From NCBI RefSeq assembly GCF_018881655.1, contig NZ_JACVPX010000007.1:62001-126000 (forward strand): a stretch of 64,000 nucleotides of DNA, in the 5' to 3' direction. This DNA is from Polynucleobacter sp. Tro8-14-1. GTDB lineage: Bacteria > Pseudomonadota > Gammaproteobacteria > Burkholderiales > Burkholderiaceae. The translations under genes and the position numbers were made by a program. Numbering within the stretch: the first letter of the stretch is position 1; the number at the start of each line of letters is the position of its first letter. Shown here one piece after another: positions 8,502 through 17,603 of this stretch. The notes beneath the pieces were generated by a model. The model ran no database searches. It was given only the letters and a program-made list of their open reading frames with translations, and was not told where the DNA came from.

Positions 8502-10733
8502 ATGACAACTATAAATTTAACTCCCAATTTAGAAAACACCTCCCGTCGTGATTTCATCATCAAAGGCACTATGCTGGGTGGCGGACTCATGCTGGGCATA
8601 GGCGCCTTGCCTGATTTAGCATTTGCTCAAGCAGGCTCTAAATACGATCCAAATACACCGCTGCAAGCAGGTGAAGCTGAAGTCAATGCTTGGGTCAGCA
8701 TTAAACCGGACGATACCGTCTATATCAGAATTGCTCGCTCGGAGATGGGTCAAGGAACCCGTACGGGCCTTGCTCAACTGGTTACTGAAGAGCTCGAGTG
8801 CAATTGGAAAAAGGTAAAAACTCAGTCAGCTACTCCAGGACAAAGTTTGGCGCGTAAACGCGTGTGGGGTGAGCATGGTACTGGCGGTAGCCGCGGTATT
8901 CGAATCTCTGAGGACTATGTGCGCCGTGGCGCAGCAGCGGCTCGCATTATGTTGATGCAGGCAGCGGCCAATCAGTGGAATGTTCCTGTTGCAGAGTTGA
9001 CAGTAGACAAGGGTGTGATCACTCATAAAGCAACGGGTCGCAAAACGACCTACGGCAAAGTAGCTGAGCTAGCATCTGCCTTAACTCCGCCTGATCCAAA
9101 GTCGATTACCCTGCGAGATCCTAGAGAATGGAAAGTTGCTGGACAGCCTTATGCGCGTATCGATACTGCCAATAAGGTTAATGGATCAAAAATATATGGC
9201 ATTGATTTACAGTTTCCAGGAATGCTTTGTGCTTCTGTGAAGGCCTGCCCTGTATTTGGTGGCAAATTGGTTAGTTATGACGAAGCCAAAATTAAAGAGA
9301 TACGTGGTGTAAAGGGTGTGGTTAAGATCGATGACAGCACTATAGCGGTAGTCGCTGATACCTGGTGGCATGCAAATACAGCGCTTAATGCGTTGCCTAT
9401 TGTTTGGGATGAGGGTAAAGCGGCCAGCGTCTCCCAAGATGGCATTAATAAAATGTTGCGCGATGGTTTAGATGAGGAAGGTGACTTTTGGCAGCGTAAA
9501 GAGGGTGATGCACCTGCCGCCATCAATAGTGCCGCCAAGAAAGTGGAAGCTATCTATTACACGCCTTATCGGGCTCATGTCACGATGGAGCCTATGAATG
9601 CCACTGTCAAAATCACTGGTGATCGTGCAGAAGCTTGGGTGCCAACTCAAAATGGTGAGGGTTCTCACGCAGCTTTATCTGAAGCTACTGGCTTACCACT
9701 CGCAAATTGTGAAGTGTATAAATTAGATTCTGGTTGCGGTCTGGGTCGTCGTGGTTCTACGCAAGACTTCACAACCTTTGCTGCTAAAGTGGCGCAAAAA
9801 TTTCCAGGAGTCCCGGTTAAAGTCATTTGGAGTCGTGAAGAAGATATGACTCATGATTACTATCATCCGATTGCTATGGCAAAGATGACTGCTGGTATTG
9901 ACGGCTCTGGCAATGTCACTGGTATGCACATCAAGGTTGCAGGTCAGTCGATTAATGCCACATTAGCACCTCAGGCCATTAAAAATGGTAAAGATGAACG
10001 TCAGCTCCAAGGCTTCTATGAAAAGGGTCCTGATGCGCAACTTGGCTATACCTTCCCGACGCTCTTAACCGAATATGTGATGAAGAATACCCATGTGCCA
10101 GTTGGCCCATGGCGCGGCGTGAACACGAACCAAAATGGCATCTTCATGGAATGCTTTATGGATGAGTGTGCCAAGGCGGCAGGTAAGGATCCTGTGAAAT
10201 TTAGGCAGGCCCTCATGCAAAGTCATCCAAAGCATTTAGGCGTACTGAATGCTGCTGCCAAAAAAGCGGATTGGGATAAACCATTGCCAGTAGGGACCTA
10301 CCGAGGCGTTGCTCAGTTCATGGGCTATGCCAGCTACTCTGCTTGCGTTGCCGAAGTGACCGTGCAGAATAATGTGGTGAAGGTTACACGCTTGGTATTT
10401 GCCTTAAATTCTGGGCATGTTGTTAATCCCTACTTAACCCGAGAGCAAATTGAAGGTTCTGTAGCGATGGCATTAGGCGCAATCTTCTTGCCGGAAATCT
10501 CTGTAGAAAAAGGTCGCATCAAACAGCAGAATCTGGATGTCTACCCGCTGTTGAAGTTATCAGCTACACCAAGGATCGAAACAGTCTTGGTCCCTAGTTT
10601 TGATTTTTGGGGTGGAGTGGGTGAGCCAACAATCTGTGTAGTTGGCCCCGCTGTTGCGAATGCCATTTCTGCTGCGATAGGTAGACCGGTTCGAAATTTC
10701 CCGCTGAGCAAGGAGGGGCTGAGTTTGGCTTAG
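8502..10733 (+). CDS. Molybdopterin-binding subunit of a xanthine-dehydrogenase-family oxidoreductase (IorB-like)
   Basis: Large catalytic subunit of 743 aa; the frame is open further upstream, but the ATG at 8502 has AAGGAGAAGAA directly before it and gives a sensible N-terminus. A Tat signal (TSRRDFIIKGTMLGGG) is followed by a hydrophobic stretch ending ALPDLAFA, so the enzyme acts in the periplasm. Molybdenum-site segments include GRRGSTQDF, VGPWRGVNTNQNG and the C-terminal GGVGEPTICVVGPAVANA, whose Glu is the usual catalytic base. The organisation (small Fe-S plus Tat-exported large subunit) matches IorAB. Substrate is unknown; aldehydes or N-heterocycles are typical. No cytochrome acceptor or XdhC-type maturation gene is adjacent. 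Confidence 0.9.
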   Translation: MTTINLTPNLENTSRRDFIIKGTMLGGGLMLGIGALPDLAFAQAGSKYDPNTPLQAGEAEVNAWVSIKPDDTVYIRIARSEMGQGTRTGLAQLVTEELECNWKKVKTQSATPGQSLARKRVWGEHGTGGSRGIRISEDYVRRGAAAARIMLMQAAANQWNVPVAELTVDKGVITHKATGRKTTYGKVAELASALTPPDPKSITLRDPREWKVAGQPYARIDTANKVNGSKIYGIDLQFPGMLCASVKACPVFGGKLVSYDEAKIKEIRGVKGVVKIDDSTIAVVADTWWHANTALNALPIVWDEGKAASVSQDGINKMLRDGLDEEGDFWQRKEGDAPAAINSAAKKVEAIYYTPYRAHVTMEPMNATVKITGDRAEAWVPTQNGEGSHAALSEATGLPLANCEVYKLDSGCGLGRRGSTQDFTTFAAKVAQKFPGVPVKVIWSREEDMTHDYYHPIAMAKMTAGIDGSGNVTGMHIKVAGQSINATLAPQAIKNGKDERQLQGFYEKGPDAQLGYTFPTLLTEYVMKNTHVPVGPWRGVNTNQNGIFMECFMDECAKAAGKDPVKFRQALMQSHPKHLGVLNAAAKKADWDKPLPVGTYRGVAQFMGYASYSACVAEVTVQNNVVKVTRLVFALNSGHVVNPYLTREQIEGSVAMALGAIFLPEISVEKGRIKQQNLDVYPLLKLSATPRIETVLVPSFDFWGGVGEPTICVVGPAVANAISAAIGRPVRNFPLSKEGLSLA

Positions 10734-10766
10734 TCTTAGCTTAAGCACGAACCACACGGCAATTGA

Positions 10767-10807
10767 TTAAACGACCCCATTGATTCTGAATCGATGGGGT
10801 CGTTTAA
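10767..10807. repeat. Long near-perfect inverted repeat upstream of msrQ
   Basis: Arms TTAAACGACCCCATTGATTC and GAATCGATGGGGTCGTTTAA (20 bases each, one T/G pair) flank a single central base. The hairpin ends only 8 bases before the msrQ ATG. There is no clean T-run after it, so it is not a textbook terminator. It may end the iorB-type transcript or mask the msrQ initiation site. Confidence 0.7.
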
Positions 10808-10815
10808 TATGGCTT

Positions 10816-11421
10816 ATGAATTTGATTAAGACATCGGTCTTCTTGTTTTCTTTACTGCCGCTAGCCCGCTTATTTTGGCTTGGCGACCATGAAGGTCTGG
10901 GTGCTAACCCAATTGAATTTATCACCCGATCGACTGGTACTTGGGCATTGGTTTTTCTGTGCATTACTCTGGCGATGACCCCTTTACGCTTGATGACGGG
11001 ATTGACTGTTTGGATAAAGTTGCGTCGCATGTTAGGACTCTTTTGTTTCTTCTACGCTTGCATCCACTTTTCGATTTGGTTTTGGTTAGATCAGAATTTA
11101 AATCTTCAATCGATGTGGAATGATGTTGTAAAGCGCCCCTTCATTACGATGGGCTTTCTGACTTTGGTATTACTTGTCCCATTGGCAGTGACATCAAATC
11201 ATTGGGCAGTTCGTCAGCTTGGCAGGCGTTGGGCTGTATTACACAAGCTTGTATACGTAATTGCATGCACTGCAATCGTTCATTATTGGTGGCACAAGGC
11301 GGGTAAAAATGATTTGGGAACAGTCTCGATTTATGGGGCAGTTATTTTTCTATTGCTGATCTGCCGTATCCCAGTCATCAGAAATATGCTTCAGGGTATT
11401 CGAAGTAATTTGCTTGGATGA
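10816..11421 (+). CDS. msrQ: MsrQ, haem-binding membrane subunit of the MsrPQ system
   Basis: Inner-membrane cytochrome of the ferric-reductase-like family that passes quinol/flavin electrons to periplasmic MsrP. The 201-aa product has about six membrane helices. Paired haem-ligand His residues are visible in FFYACIHFSIWFW and in AVLHKLVYVIACTAIVHYWWHK. The start is ATG 10816 (MNLIKTSVFLFSL); upstream in-frame codons lie inside the inverted repeat. In many proteobacteria msrP and msrQ are neighbours; here about 8 kb with unrelated genes separates them. Confidence 0.9.
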   Translation: MNLIKTSVFLFSLLPLARLFWLGDHEGLGANPIEFITRSTGTWALVFLCITLAMTPLRLMTGLTVWIKLRRMLGLFCFFYACIHFSIWFWLDQNLNLQSMWNDVVKRPFITMGFLTLVLLVPLAVTSNHWAVRQLGRRWAVLHKLVYVIACTAIVHYWWHKAGKNDLGTVSIYGAVIFLLLICRIPVIRNMLQGIRSNLLG

Positions 11422-11442
11422 GGGATAGGCTGCTGCCATACA

Positions 11443-11778
11443 ATGAGTCTCATGAATACATTCTTTTCGAGGCTGAGCCTATTCCTGTTATTGATGGGCC
11501 TTGCAGCTTGCTCCCAAACCCCTCCTTTGCCCCCTGGGTCAACGACTTATTCCCCTTATACTCATGGGCAGGTTCAGGAATTCAATGGGCAAGCCTTGTC
11601 TCCGGTTGAAGGGCCGTTTGGTCCAGTAGATCCAAGAGCAGAAGATGCCCGTATAGCCAAAGAGCGTGCAATGGATTCAAAATTTTATAACCAGCCACAG
11701 GGTGAAGAGGAGGCTGAGGCTATAGAAACCCAGTCAGCTGACCCTTATCAGGCCACCAAGCCTGTTATTACTTTCTAG
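11443..11778 (+). CDS. Small putative lipoprotein, function unknown
   Basis: A 111-aa protein with a type II signal peptide: a hydrophobic run FLLLMGLAAC, with the lipobox Cys at residue 23. The mature part is proline-rich at its start (SQTPPLPPGSTTYSP) and otherwise polar and acidic. The start is either ATG 11443 or ATG 11452. It begins 21 bases after msrQ and overlaps the convergent yedK-type gene by 4 bases. No family recognised. Confidence 0.65.
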   Translation: MSLMNTFFSRLSLFLLLMGLAACSQTPPLPPGSTTYSPYTHGQVQEFNGQALSPVEGPFGPVDPRAEDARIAKERAMDSKFYNQPQGEEEAEAIETQSADPYQATKPVITF

Positions 11779-12395
11779 GCTAGCGTTAGCTCAGGAATAG
11801 AGTCTATTTGCAATAGCGCTTGCGCTTCCTCTGGTGTGGCATTGAGCCATGCTTTAAAAAGTTCAGGTCGCAAGGGAACCACAGTACGTTTCTCATCTTC
11901 GACTTTATGCATTCGTTGCATCACTGGGTGATCACTAGCATCGATAGTGAGCATAGAAAATGACACAATCAGCTCGCCAGTTTCTGGTTCAGTCCAGGTA
12001 TCCCAGATAGAGGCAATGGCCATTGGTTCGTGATTGGCTTGCTTGATAGTAGTTCGGACTGCTTTTCCAGATCCATAACAAGGCTCATAAAAAGCATCCG
12101 CCAAGGCTAAGGCGTAATGTCGCTTAGTCCAGGCAAACTTGTAAGAGGGTTTTTCAGCTACTGTTTCTACTCTCGCGTTATAAGTTTTTCTGCCGAAGGT
12201 TTCTTCTTTAGCCCAGGATGGTAAAAGACCAAAGCGTGCTAAACCGATTGCGGTACGGTCAGTATTATGACTTTTGAGGATGATGGGTCCCGGATAGCTT
12301 GGGAATACATCATGAGCCATTGATATGGGTAATTCGAGGTCAAAGTGGGTTTTTACCCAATCAACATTTACGGTAGTGAGATATTGAACACACAT
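11775..12395 (-). CDS. yedK: SRAP-domain protein (YedK/HMCES family)
   Basis: Cross-links covalently to abasic sites in single-stranded DNA and shields them. The initiator Met is followed by the required Cys2 (MCVQY), which becomes the N-terminal nucleophile after Met removal. Further family blocks are TYNARVETVAEKPSYKFAW, FYEPCYGSG, IASIWDTWTEPETGE and FSMLTIDASDHPVMQRMH with its conserved His. Length 206 aa is usual. No LexA-type box is seen just upstream. Confidence 0.92.
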   Translation of the reverse strand: MCVQYLTTVNVDWVKTHFDLELPISMAHDVFPSYPGPIILKSHNTDRTAIGLARFGLLPSWAKEETFGRKTYNARVETVAEKPSYKFAWTKRHYALALADAFYEPCYGSGKAVRTTIKQANHEPMAIASIWDTWTEPETGELIVSFSMLTIDASDHPVMQRMHKVEDEKRTVVPLRPELFKAWLNATPEEAQALLQIDSIPELTLA

Positions 12396-12479
12396 AAAGC
12401 TATTTTACTGCGCCTTATTGCTGTTGGCCCCATGCCTGCTGGTAGTATTGAGGCTAAATTTTAGAAAGATATCTTCCTT

Positions 12480-13322
12480 ATGAAACCTTTTGTCTCTGTT
12501 TTGAATCCAATGATCGTTCGTTTAATCGCTGCAGGCTTGTTGACCGGTGCACTTGTTGGCGGTGCTTATGCCCAGCAGAGTGGTTTACCCATTAATGCTG
12601 CAGCCTCTGTTAATGGAATCATTATTACTAATGATATGGTAGAGCAGGGAATTAAAGTGGCGCTTTCACAAGGGCAAAAAGATTCTCCAGAGTTACGCAA
12701 AGTGGTGATCGAGAAATACATTGAAGTACTACTGCTTTCACAACAAGCAGAAAAAGATGGTTTAGCAAACTCAGAAAAAGCCAATACACAACTGATGATG
12801 ATTCGTCAAAATTATTTGGCAGATTTAGAGCTGTCAACTTATATGGCTAAAAATCCAATCACCGAAGCAGATGTTCAGGCTGAATACAACAAGGAGATTG
12901 CCTCCTTGGGCCCTCAGGGCATGATTGCCGAATATAAAGTGAGTGATCTTGCAGTAGCTAGCGAAGCCGATGCTCAAGCTGCCTTGGCACGTATTAAGAA
13001 AGGCGAGCCATTTGATAAGGTTGCCAAGAGTGTTTCATTGGCCCCAAACAAAGTACAGGGCGGTGCAGTGGGCTGGGTTCAGCCTGGTCAAGTGACTCCA
13101 CAATTAGCTTCTGTATTGGCAACCCTTTCTAAGGGCCAGGTTTCACCAGCGCCAATTCAGATGCAACAAGGTTGGTATTTAATCAAGCTGGAAGATAAGA
13201 AATCAAGCAAGCCACCAACATTCGAGCAAGCTAAGGCGGGTATTCTTGCCGGCATGACACAAAGAAAGCAGTACGAATTCTTGGGCCAGATTGCAAAAGA
13301 TGCAAAGATTGTGGTTCAGTAA
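12480..13322 (+). CDS. Parvulin-type peptidyl-prolyl cis-trans isomerase (periplasmic)
   Basis: A 280-aa PpiC/SurA-like folding factor. Residues 1-32 form a signal peptide ending GGAYAQQ. A SurA-like helical N-terminal segment (to about 145) precedes one parvulin domain (about 150-255) with KGEPFDKVAKSVSLAPNK, GGAVGWVQPGQ and QQGWYLIKLEDKK. It probably helps outer-membrane proteins fold. It is a single gene closed by its own terminator. True SurA normally has two parvulin domains, so this is a one-domain relative. Confidence 0.88.
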   Translation: MKPFVSVLNPMIVRLIAAGLLTGALVGGAYAQQSGLPINAAASVNGIIITNDMVEQGIKVALSQGQKDSPELRKVVIEKYIEVLLLSQQAEKDGLANSEKANTQLMMIRQNYLADLELSTYMAKNPITEADVQAEYNKEIASLGPQGMIAEYKVSDLAVASEADAQAALARIKKGEPFDKVAKSVSLAPNKVQGGAVGWVQPGQVTPQLASVLATLSKGQVSPAPIQMQQGWYLIKLEDKKSSKPPTFEQAKAGILAGMTQRKQYEFLGQIAKDAKIVVQ

Positions 13323-13348
13323 AAGCGGCAATGCTTTAATGTGAAGAA

Positions 13349-13370
13349 GGACTCCAAGGAGTCCTTTTTT
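13349..13370 (+). terminator. intrinsic terminator after the parvulin gene
   Basis: A 7-bp stem GGACTCC/GGAGTCC with a 2-base gap is followed by TTTTTT. It lies just before, and its T-run touches, the end of convergent folA. Confidence 0.85.
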
Positions 13371-13857
13371 ATTTCCGTTCTAGTGTAATGAAGCTAAAGT
13401 TAACATCACCTTCGGATCCAGGGGTGCGCTCTACTTCTTTCCAATCCGATTCATTGGGAACTTCAAAAAAGGTATCGCCACCCTCAATATCCATATCGAT
13501 CTCAGTAATATAGAGTCGATCTGCTTTCGGAAAGGCCTGCGTGAAGAGTTGCTCACCGCCAATGACAAAAACACGTGGGAACTCACTTAAACTCTTTAAA
13601 GCTTCATCGAGTGATCCGACTAATTCGCCACCAGTAGCTTGATAACTTGCATTGCGGCTCACTACGATGTTGCGACGTCCAGGAAGTGGGCGTCCAATGG
13701 ATTCCCAGGTCTTACGACCCATGATCACAGGGTGCCCCATGGTCACGCGCTTAAAGAACTGCAAATCAGCCGAGATCTTCCAAGGCATTTGATTGTCGCG
13801 GCCAATGACGTGATTGCGTGAGCGCGCAACAATCATAGAAATAGCAGGTTGAGTCAT
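13369..13857 (-). CDS. folA: Dihydrofolate reductase
   Basis: NADPH-dependent reduction of dihydrofolate to tetrahydrofolate. The 162-aa chromosomal-type sequence has MIVARSRNHVIGRDNQMPW near the start, the acidic active-site residue in SADLQFFKRVT, then GRKTWESIGRPLPGR and FVIGGEQLFTQAF. It follows thyA by 11 bases on the same strand, the usual pairing because thymidylate synthase generates the dihydrofolate that FolA recycles. Confidence 0.96.
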   Translation of the reverse strand: MTQPAISMIVARSRNHVIGRDNQMPWKISADLQFFKRVTMGHPVIMGRKTWESIGRPLPGRRNIVVSRNASYQATGGELVGSLDEALKSLSEFPRVFVIGGEQLFTQAFPKADRLYITEIDMDIEGGDTFFEVPNESDWKEVERTPGSEGDVNFSFITLERK

Positions 13858-13868
13858 AAGTAGGATTC

Positions 13869-14663
13869 TTAAATGGCTACAGGAGCTTTAATGTGAGGAT
13901 GAGATTCATAGCCGACGATTTCGAAGTCTTCAAACTCATAATCAAAGATTGAATCAGGCTTGCGCAAAATATTAAGCTTAGGTAAGGGGAAGAAGTTCCT
14001 CGATAACTGAAGTTCCACTTGTTCTAGATGGTTACTATATAAATGACAGTCACCACCCGTCCAAACAAAGTCACCCACTTCCAGGTTGCATTGTTGCGCC
14101 ATCATATGCGTTAGCAATGCATAGCTGGCAATATTAAAGGGCACGCCCAAGAAGATATCCGCACTACGTTGATAGAGCTGGCATGACAACTTGCCATCGG
14201 CCACATAAAACTGAAAGAAGGCGTGACAAGGTGCTAAAGCCATGCGAGGAATATCAGCCACGTTCCAAGCAGAAACAATAATGCGACGCGAGTCTGGATT
14301 CTTTTTAATGGTCTCTACTACTTCTGAGATTTGATCGATATGCTGACCATTCGGCGCAGGCCATGAGCGCCACTGATAACCATAGATAGGACCCAAATCA
14401 CCATCGGGTGCTGCCCATTCATTCCAGATGGATACGCCGCGTTCTTTCAGCCAGTTATTGTTCGTGCTGCCTTTGAGGAACCAGAGTAATTCATAGATGA
14501 TTGACTTCAAGTGAAGCTTTTTGGTGGTCACCATGGGGAAGCCATCGGCTAAGTTAAAGCGCATCTGGTGGCCAAATACGGAGACCGTGCCGGTTCCGGT
14601 CCTGTCGGACTTTTGAACCCCCTTGGCGAGGACTTCTTTCATGAGATCGTGATATTGACGCAT
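13869..14663 (-). CDS. thyA: Thymidylate synthase
   Basis: Makes dTMP from dUMP with methylene-tetrahydrofolate. At 264 aa it matches the short E. coli-type enzyme exactly. The catalytic Cys is in [13 protein letters not shown], phosphate-binding Arg in [10 protein letters not shown] and [18 protein letters not shown], and the C-terminus ends APVAI. It heads a thyA-folA operon. Confidence 0.97.
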   Translation of the reverse strand: MRQYHDLMKEVLAKGVQKSDRTGTGTVSVFGHQMRFNLADGFPMVTTKKLHLKSIIYELLWFLKGSTNNNWLKERGVSIWNEWAAPDGDLGPIYGYQWRSWPAPNGQHIDQISEVVETIKKNPDSRRIIVSAWNVADIPRMALAPCHAFFQFYVADGKLSCQLYQRSADIFLGVPFNIASYALLTHMMAQQCNLEVGDFVWTGGDCHLYSNHLEQVELQLSRNFFPLPKLNILRKPDSIFDYEFEDFEIVGYESHPHIKAPVAI

Positions 14664-14708
14664 ATAGATTGGCTAAAAGTGGTTATGTATTAATGAATTA
14701 AGGATAGC

Positions 14709-15758
14709 TTACTCGAATGTGGGCGACTTCACTCCCAAGGCTTTGTGAAGCTTGGGGGAGGTGGTTGTGTACTGGAGTTGAATCTGTTTTTCGGGGTTTA
14801 GGTATGCTGCCGCAGCAAAGGCGGCAAGAGCTGCCTCATGAAATCCAGACAGGATCAATTTTTTCTTACCGGGGTAGACATTGATATCGCCAACAGCGTA
14901 AATCCCAGGAGTACTGGTTTGAAATTTCTCGGTATCAACGCAGATTTGTTTGCGATCGATATTTAGACCCCATTCGGCGATCGGGCCTAACTTAGGAGAG
15001 AGTCCATAAAATACCAAAAGATCATCTAGGGGAATATGTCTAGATTCGCCACCAATGTTGGTGAAGACTATTTCAGTGAGACGACCCTCTTTTGCTTCGA
15101 AGCCGGTCACTTGTCCGATGAGAAGGTGCAGCTGTTTATTAGCGCAAAGTTCGCGCATTCTAGCAATCGATTTTGGCGTAGCCTTGAAGTCATCACGACG
15201 ATGAATTAAGGTAACGCTAGCCGCAATTTCAGAAAAATGAATTGCCCAATCTAAAGCCGCATCTCCACCACCACAAATCACAATTCTTTTCCTCGCAAAT
15301 TGCTCGGGATTTTTAACGTGATAGAAGAGTTGTTTGTCCACAAAGGCATCAATGCCCTCAAGGTTGATGGTACGTGGCTGAAAGGCCCCAACACCACCAG
15401 CAATGAATACAGATCTACTTAGAAAGTGATTGTCTTGCGAGGTGCTAATGAGAAAGCGGCCATCGGCTTGGGGTTCAACCTTGGTAACCTCTTGACCCAA
15501 ATGAAATTGAGCGCCAAAGGGTGCAATTTGCTTTAGTAAATTGTTGGTGAGTTCGCGACCAGTACAGACTGGTATCGCAGGAATATCGTAGATGGGTTTA
15601 TCTGGGTATAACTCAATGCATTGACCACCAACCTCTAGGAGTGAATCAATCACATGAGCTTTAATTTCTAAGAGGCCTAATTCAAAAACCTGAAAGAGAC
15701 CCACAGGACCGGCGCCAATGATGACGGCATCAGTTTCTATAGGTTTATTCGACACCAA
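14709..15758 (-). CDS. Ferredoxin/flavodoxin-NADP+ reductase, thioredoxin-reductase-like type
   Basis: FAD protein of 349 aa. It has two Rossmann motifs: [17 protein letters not shown] for FAD near residue 15, and [14 protein letters not shown] for NADP(H) near 160. It lacks the redox CxxC of thioredoxin reductase, which is the mark of the plant-independent FNR2 group. It follows the ferredoxin gene fdxA by 17 bases, so the pair probably moves electrons between NADPH and FdxA, for example for Fe-S assembly or radical-SAM enzymes such as MoaA nearby. Confidence 0.9.
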   Translation of the reverse strand: MVSNKPIETDAVIIGAGPVGLFQVFELGLLEIKAHVIDSLLEVGGQCIELYPDKPIYDIPAIPVCTGRELTNNLLKQIAPFGAQFHLGQEVTKVEPQADGRFLISTSQDNHFLSRSVFIAGGVGAFQPRTINLEGIDAFVDKQLFYHVKNPEQFARKRIVICGGGDAALDWAIHFSEIAASVTLIHRRDDFKATPKSIARMRELCANKQLHLLIGQVTGFEAKEGRLTEIVFTNIGGESRHIPLDDLLVFYGLSPKLGPIAEWGLNIDRKQICVDTEKFQTSTPGIYAVGDINVYPGKKKLILSGFHEAALAAFAAAAYLNPEKQIQLQYTTTSPKLHKALGVKSPTFE

Positions 15759-15775
15759 TTTCTTTGGCTAGAAAA

Positions 15776-16099
15776 TTACTTTACTAGCTGATCAAGTTTG
15801 TTTTTAACATCTTTCCATTCTTCGGCATCCGGAAGAGCTGCTTTGGACTTAGTAATCGAAGTCCAAGAAGGGGAAAGTTCAGCATTGAGTTTGATGAATG
15901 CCTGTTGGTCACCAGGGACATCATCTTCAGCGTAAATAGCGTTAACAGGACACTCTGGAACGCAAACTGCGCAATCGATGCATTCATCTGGATCAATCAC
16001 TAAAAAATTAGGACCTTCGCGAAAGCAGTCAACTGGGCAAACATCAACGCAGTCGGTGTATTTGCAACGGATACAGGCTTCGGTAACAACGTAAGTCAT
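15776..16099 (-). CDS. fdxA: 7Fe ferredoxin FdxA
   Basis: A 107-aa ferredoxin with two cluster motifs in the first 60 residues: [18 protein letters not shown] and [17 protein letters not shown]. The spacing of the first set fits a [3Fe-4S] plus [4Fe-4S] protein. The extended C-terminus ([17 protein letters not shown]) is usual for FdxA of proteobacteria. It heads an operon with the reductase gene downstream. Confidence 0.95.
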   Translation of the reverse strand: MTYVVTEACIRCKYTDCVDVCPVDCFREGPNFLVIDPDECIDCAVCVPECPVNAIYAEDDVPGDQQAFIKLNAELSPSWTSITKSKAALPDAEEWKDVKNKLDQLVK

Positions 16100-16218
16100 G
16101 GTGGTTTTGTTTCAAGAGCCCCAAAAAGCCGGGTGCTGAGTTATAAAACCTCAATTTTAGCTGAAATAGCCTATTTTTCAGGCGAAAGGGTCTATTTAGT
16201 TGAGGTAAAGTTCCCACT

Positions 16219-17232
16219 ATGAATACACAGCCCAATAGCCTAGTTAATCAGCAAAAACCCAAGATTTTGGTGGCAAGAGCCATTTTTCCAGAGGCATTAG
16301 CCAAATTAGAGGAATCTTTTGAGGTGAGATCCAATCAGGAGGATCGGATTTTTAGTCCTGAAGAGTTACAAAAAGAACTCTCTGGGGTTGTAGGGGCTTT
16401 AGTTGCAGGTAGTGAAAGAATTGATGCAAACGCCTTAATGCATGCCAAAGGTCTGAAAATTGTGGCCAATATTTCTGTGGGATATAACAATTTTGATGTG
16501 CCAGCAATGACTGCTGCTGGTGTGTTGGCAACGAATACGCCAGATGTTTTAACTGACACAACAGCTGACTTTGGCTTTGCTTTATTGATGGCGACCGCAA
16601 GGCGTATAACTGAATCTGAGCACTGGGTGCGGGCAGGACAGTGGGACAAATGGTCGATTGTGAATAATCCCCTTGGCATGGATTTGCATCACAGTACAGT
16701 AGGCATTATTGGTATGGGCCGAATTGGTCAAGGCATTGCAAAGCGCGCATTGGGTTTTGGGATGAATGTGATTTACCACAATCGCAGTCATTTATCAGAA
16801 GCTGATGAAAAAGCCTGTGGCGCTACATATGTTTCTAAAGAAGAATTGCTTCGCACCGCTGATCACGTAGTTCTGGTGTTGCCTTATAGCGCCGAGAGTC
16901 ATCATACGATTGGCGCCAAAGAAATTGCCCTTATGAAACCAACGGCAACCCTGATAAACATTGCCCGTAGTGGCATTGTGGATGATGCGGCTCTGGCTCA
17001 AGCTCTCAAGGAGAAAAGAATCTTTGCGGCTGGCTTAGATGTATTCGAAGGCGAGCCCAAAGTGCATCCCGAGTTATTGAAATTGAATAACGTAGTACTT
17101 GCTCCACACATTGCTAGCGCTACAGAAAAAACACGTAGAGCGATGGTGGATTTAGCGGTAGATAATTTACGTGCAGTGCTTGAAGGAAAAAAACCACCCA
17201 GTCTTATTAATGCAGAAGTCTACAAAGCTTAG
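16219..17232 (+). CDS. D-2-hydroxyacid dehydrogenase (glyoxylate/hydroxypyruvate reductase type)
   Basis: NAD(P)-dependent reductase of 337 aa. The Rossmann motif VGIIGMGRIGQGIAKRALGFG lies in the centre, and an Arg/His/Glu catalytic set is visible in NIARSGIVDD, VFEGEPKVHPELL and APHIASATEKTRRAM. A basic residue cluster after the Rossmann motif (HNRSH) suggests NADPH. GhrB/glyoxylate reductase is the best assignment; the substrate is not certain. It is a monocistronic unit closed by a strong terminator. Confidence 0.88.
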   Translation: MNTQPNSLVNQQKPKILVARAIFPEALAKLEESFEVRSNQEDRIFSPEELQKELSGVVGALVAGSERIDANALMHAKGLKIVANISVGYNNFDVPAMTAAGVLATNTPDVLTDTTADFGFALLMATARRITESEHWVRAGQWDKWSIVNNPLGMDLHHSTVGIIGMGRIGQGIAKRALGFGMNVIYHNRSHLSEADEKACGATYVSKEELLRTADHVVLVLPYSAESHHTIGAKEIALMKPTATLINIARSGIVDDAALAQALKEKRIFAAGLDVFEGEPKVHPELLKLNNVVLAPHIASATEKTRRAMVDLAVDNLRAVLEGKKPPSLINAEVYKA

Positions 17233-17239
17233 TAAAAAA

Positions 17240-17268
17240 AATAAAGCCGAGCATTACTCGGCTTTATT
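17240..17268. terminator. bidirectional intrinsic terminator
   Basis: A 12-bp perfect stem AATAAAGCCGAG/CTCGGCTTTATT with a 5-base loop is preceded by an A-run. It can serve both the hydroxyacid dehydrogenase gene and the converging minus-strand genes. Confidence 0.85.
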
Positions 17269-17297
17269 GCTTGGAAATAGCTCCGAATATTGAATTT

Positions 17298-17591
17298 TTA
17301 CTCGGCGTCAATTTCTTCTGGCAATTCGCGTAACGCTAATTCAATGCCGCCGAATTTTCCAGCAACCCAGTTATAGACTTTGCAGGCAATCCACAACAAT
17401 CCAAACCCGAGCAGGGCATTGAGAATAAGTGCGGACAACACAGTAAATCCTGGGATAGCACCGTCACGAATGAAGGCTACAAATAGAGCCAACAATACAA
17501 TCGGTACAGAGAAGCAGAGGTAAACCAAAACTAAGGTTTTGGCGGTATGCATTGGGTCTAGAAAGACGAGTTCTTTTTTGCTAAGTTTCAT
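17298..17591 (-). CDS. Small two-helix membrane protein, function unknown
   Basis: A 97-aa protein with two hydrophobic helices, at about 17-42 and 49-70, flanked by charged ends (MKLSKKELVFLDP at the start, ALRELPEEIDAE at the end). No family recognised. It lies 12 bases after moeA on the same strand and is probably the last gene of the moaA-mobA-moeA operon, though nothing in its sequence ties it to cofactor synthesis. Confidence 0.7.
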   Translation of the reverse strand: MKLSKKELVFLDPMHTAKTLVLVYLCFSVPIVLLALFVAFIRDGAIPGFTVLSALILNALLGFGLLWIACKVYNWVAGKFGGIELALRELPEEIDAE

Positions 17592-17603
17592 GATGACGCA
17601 ATC

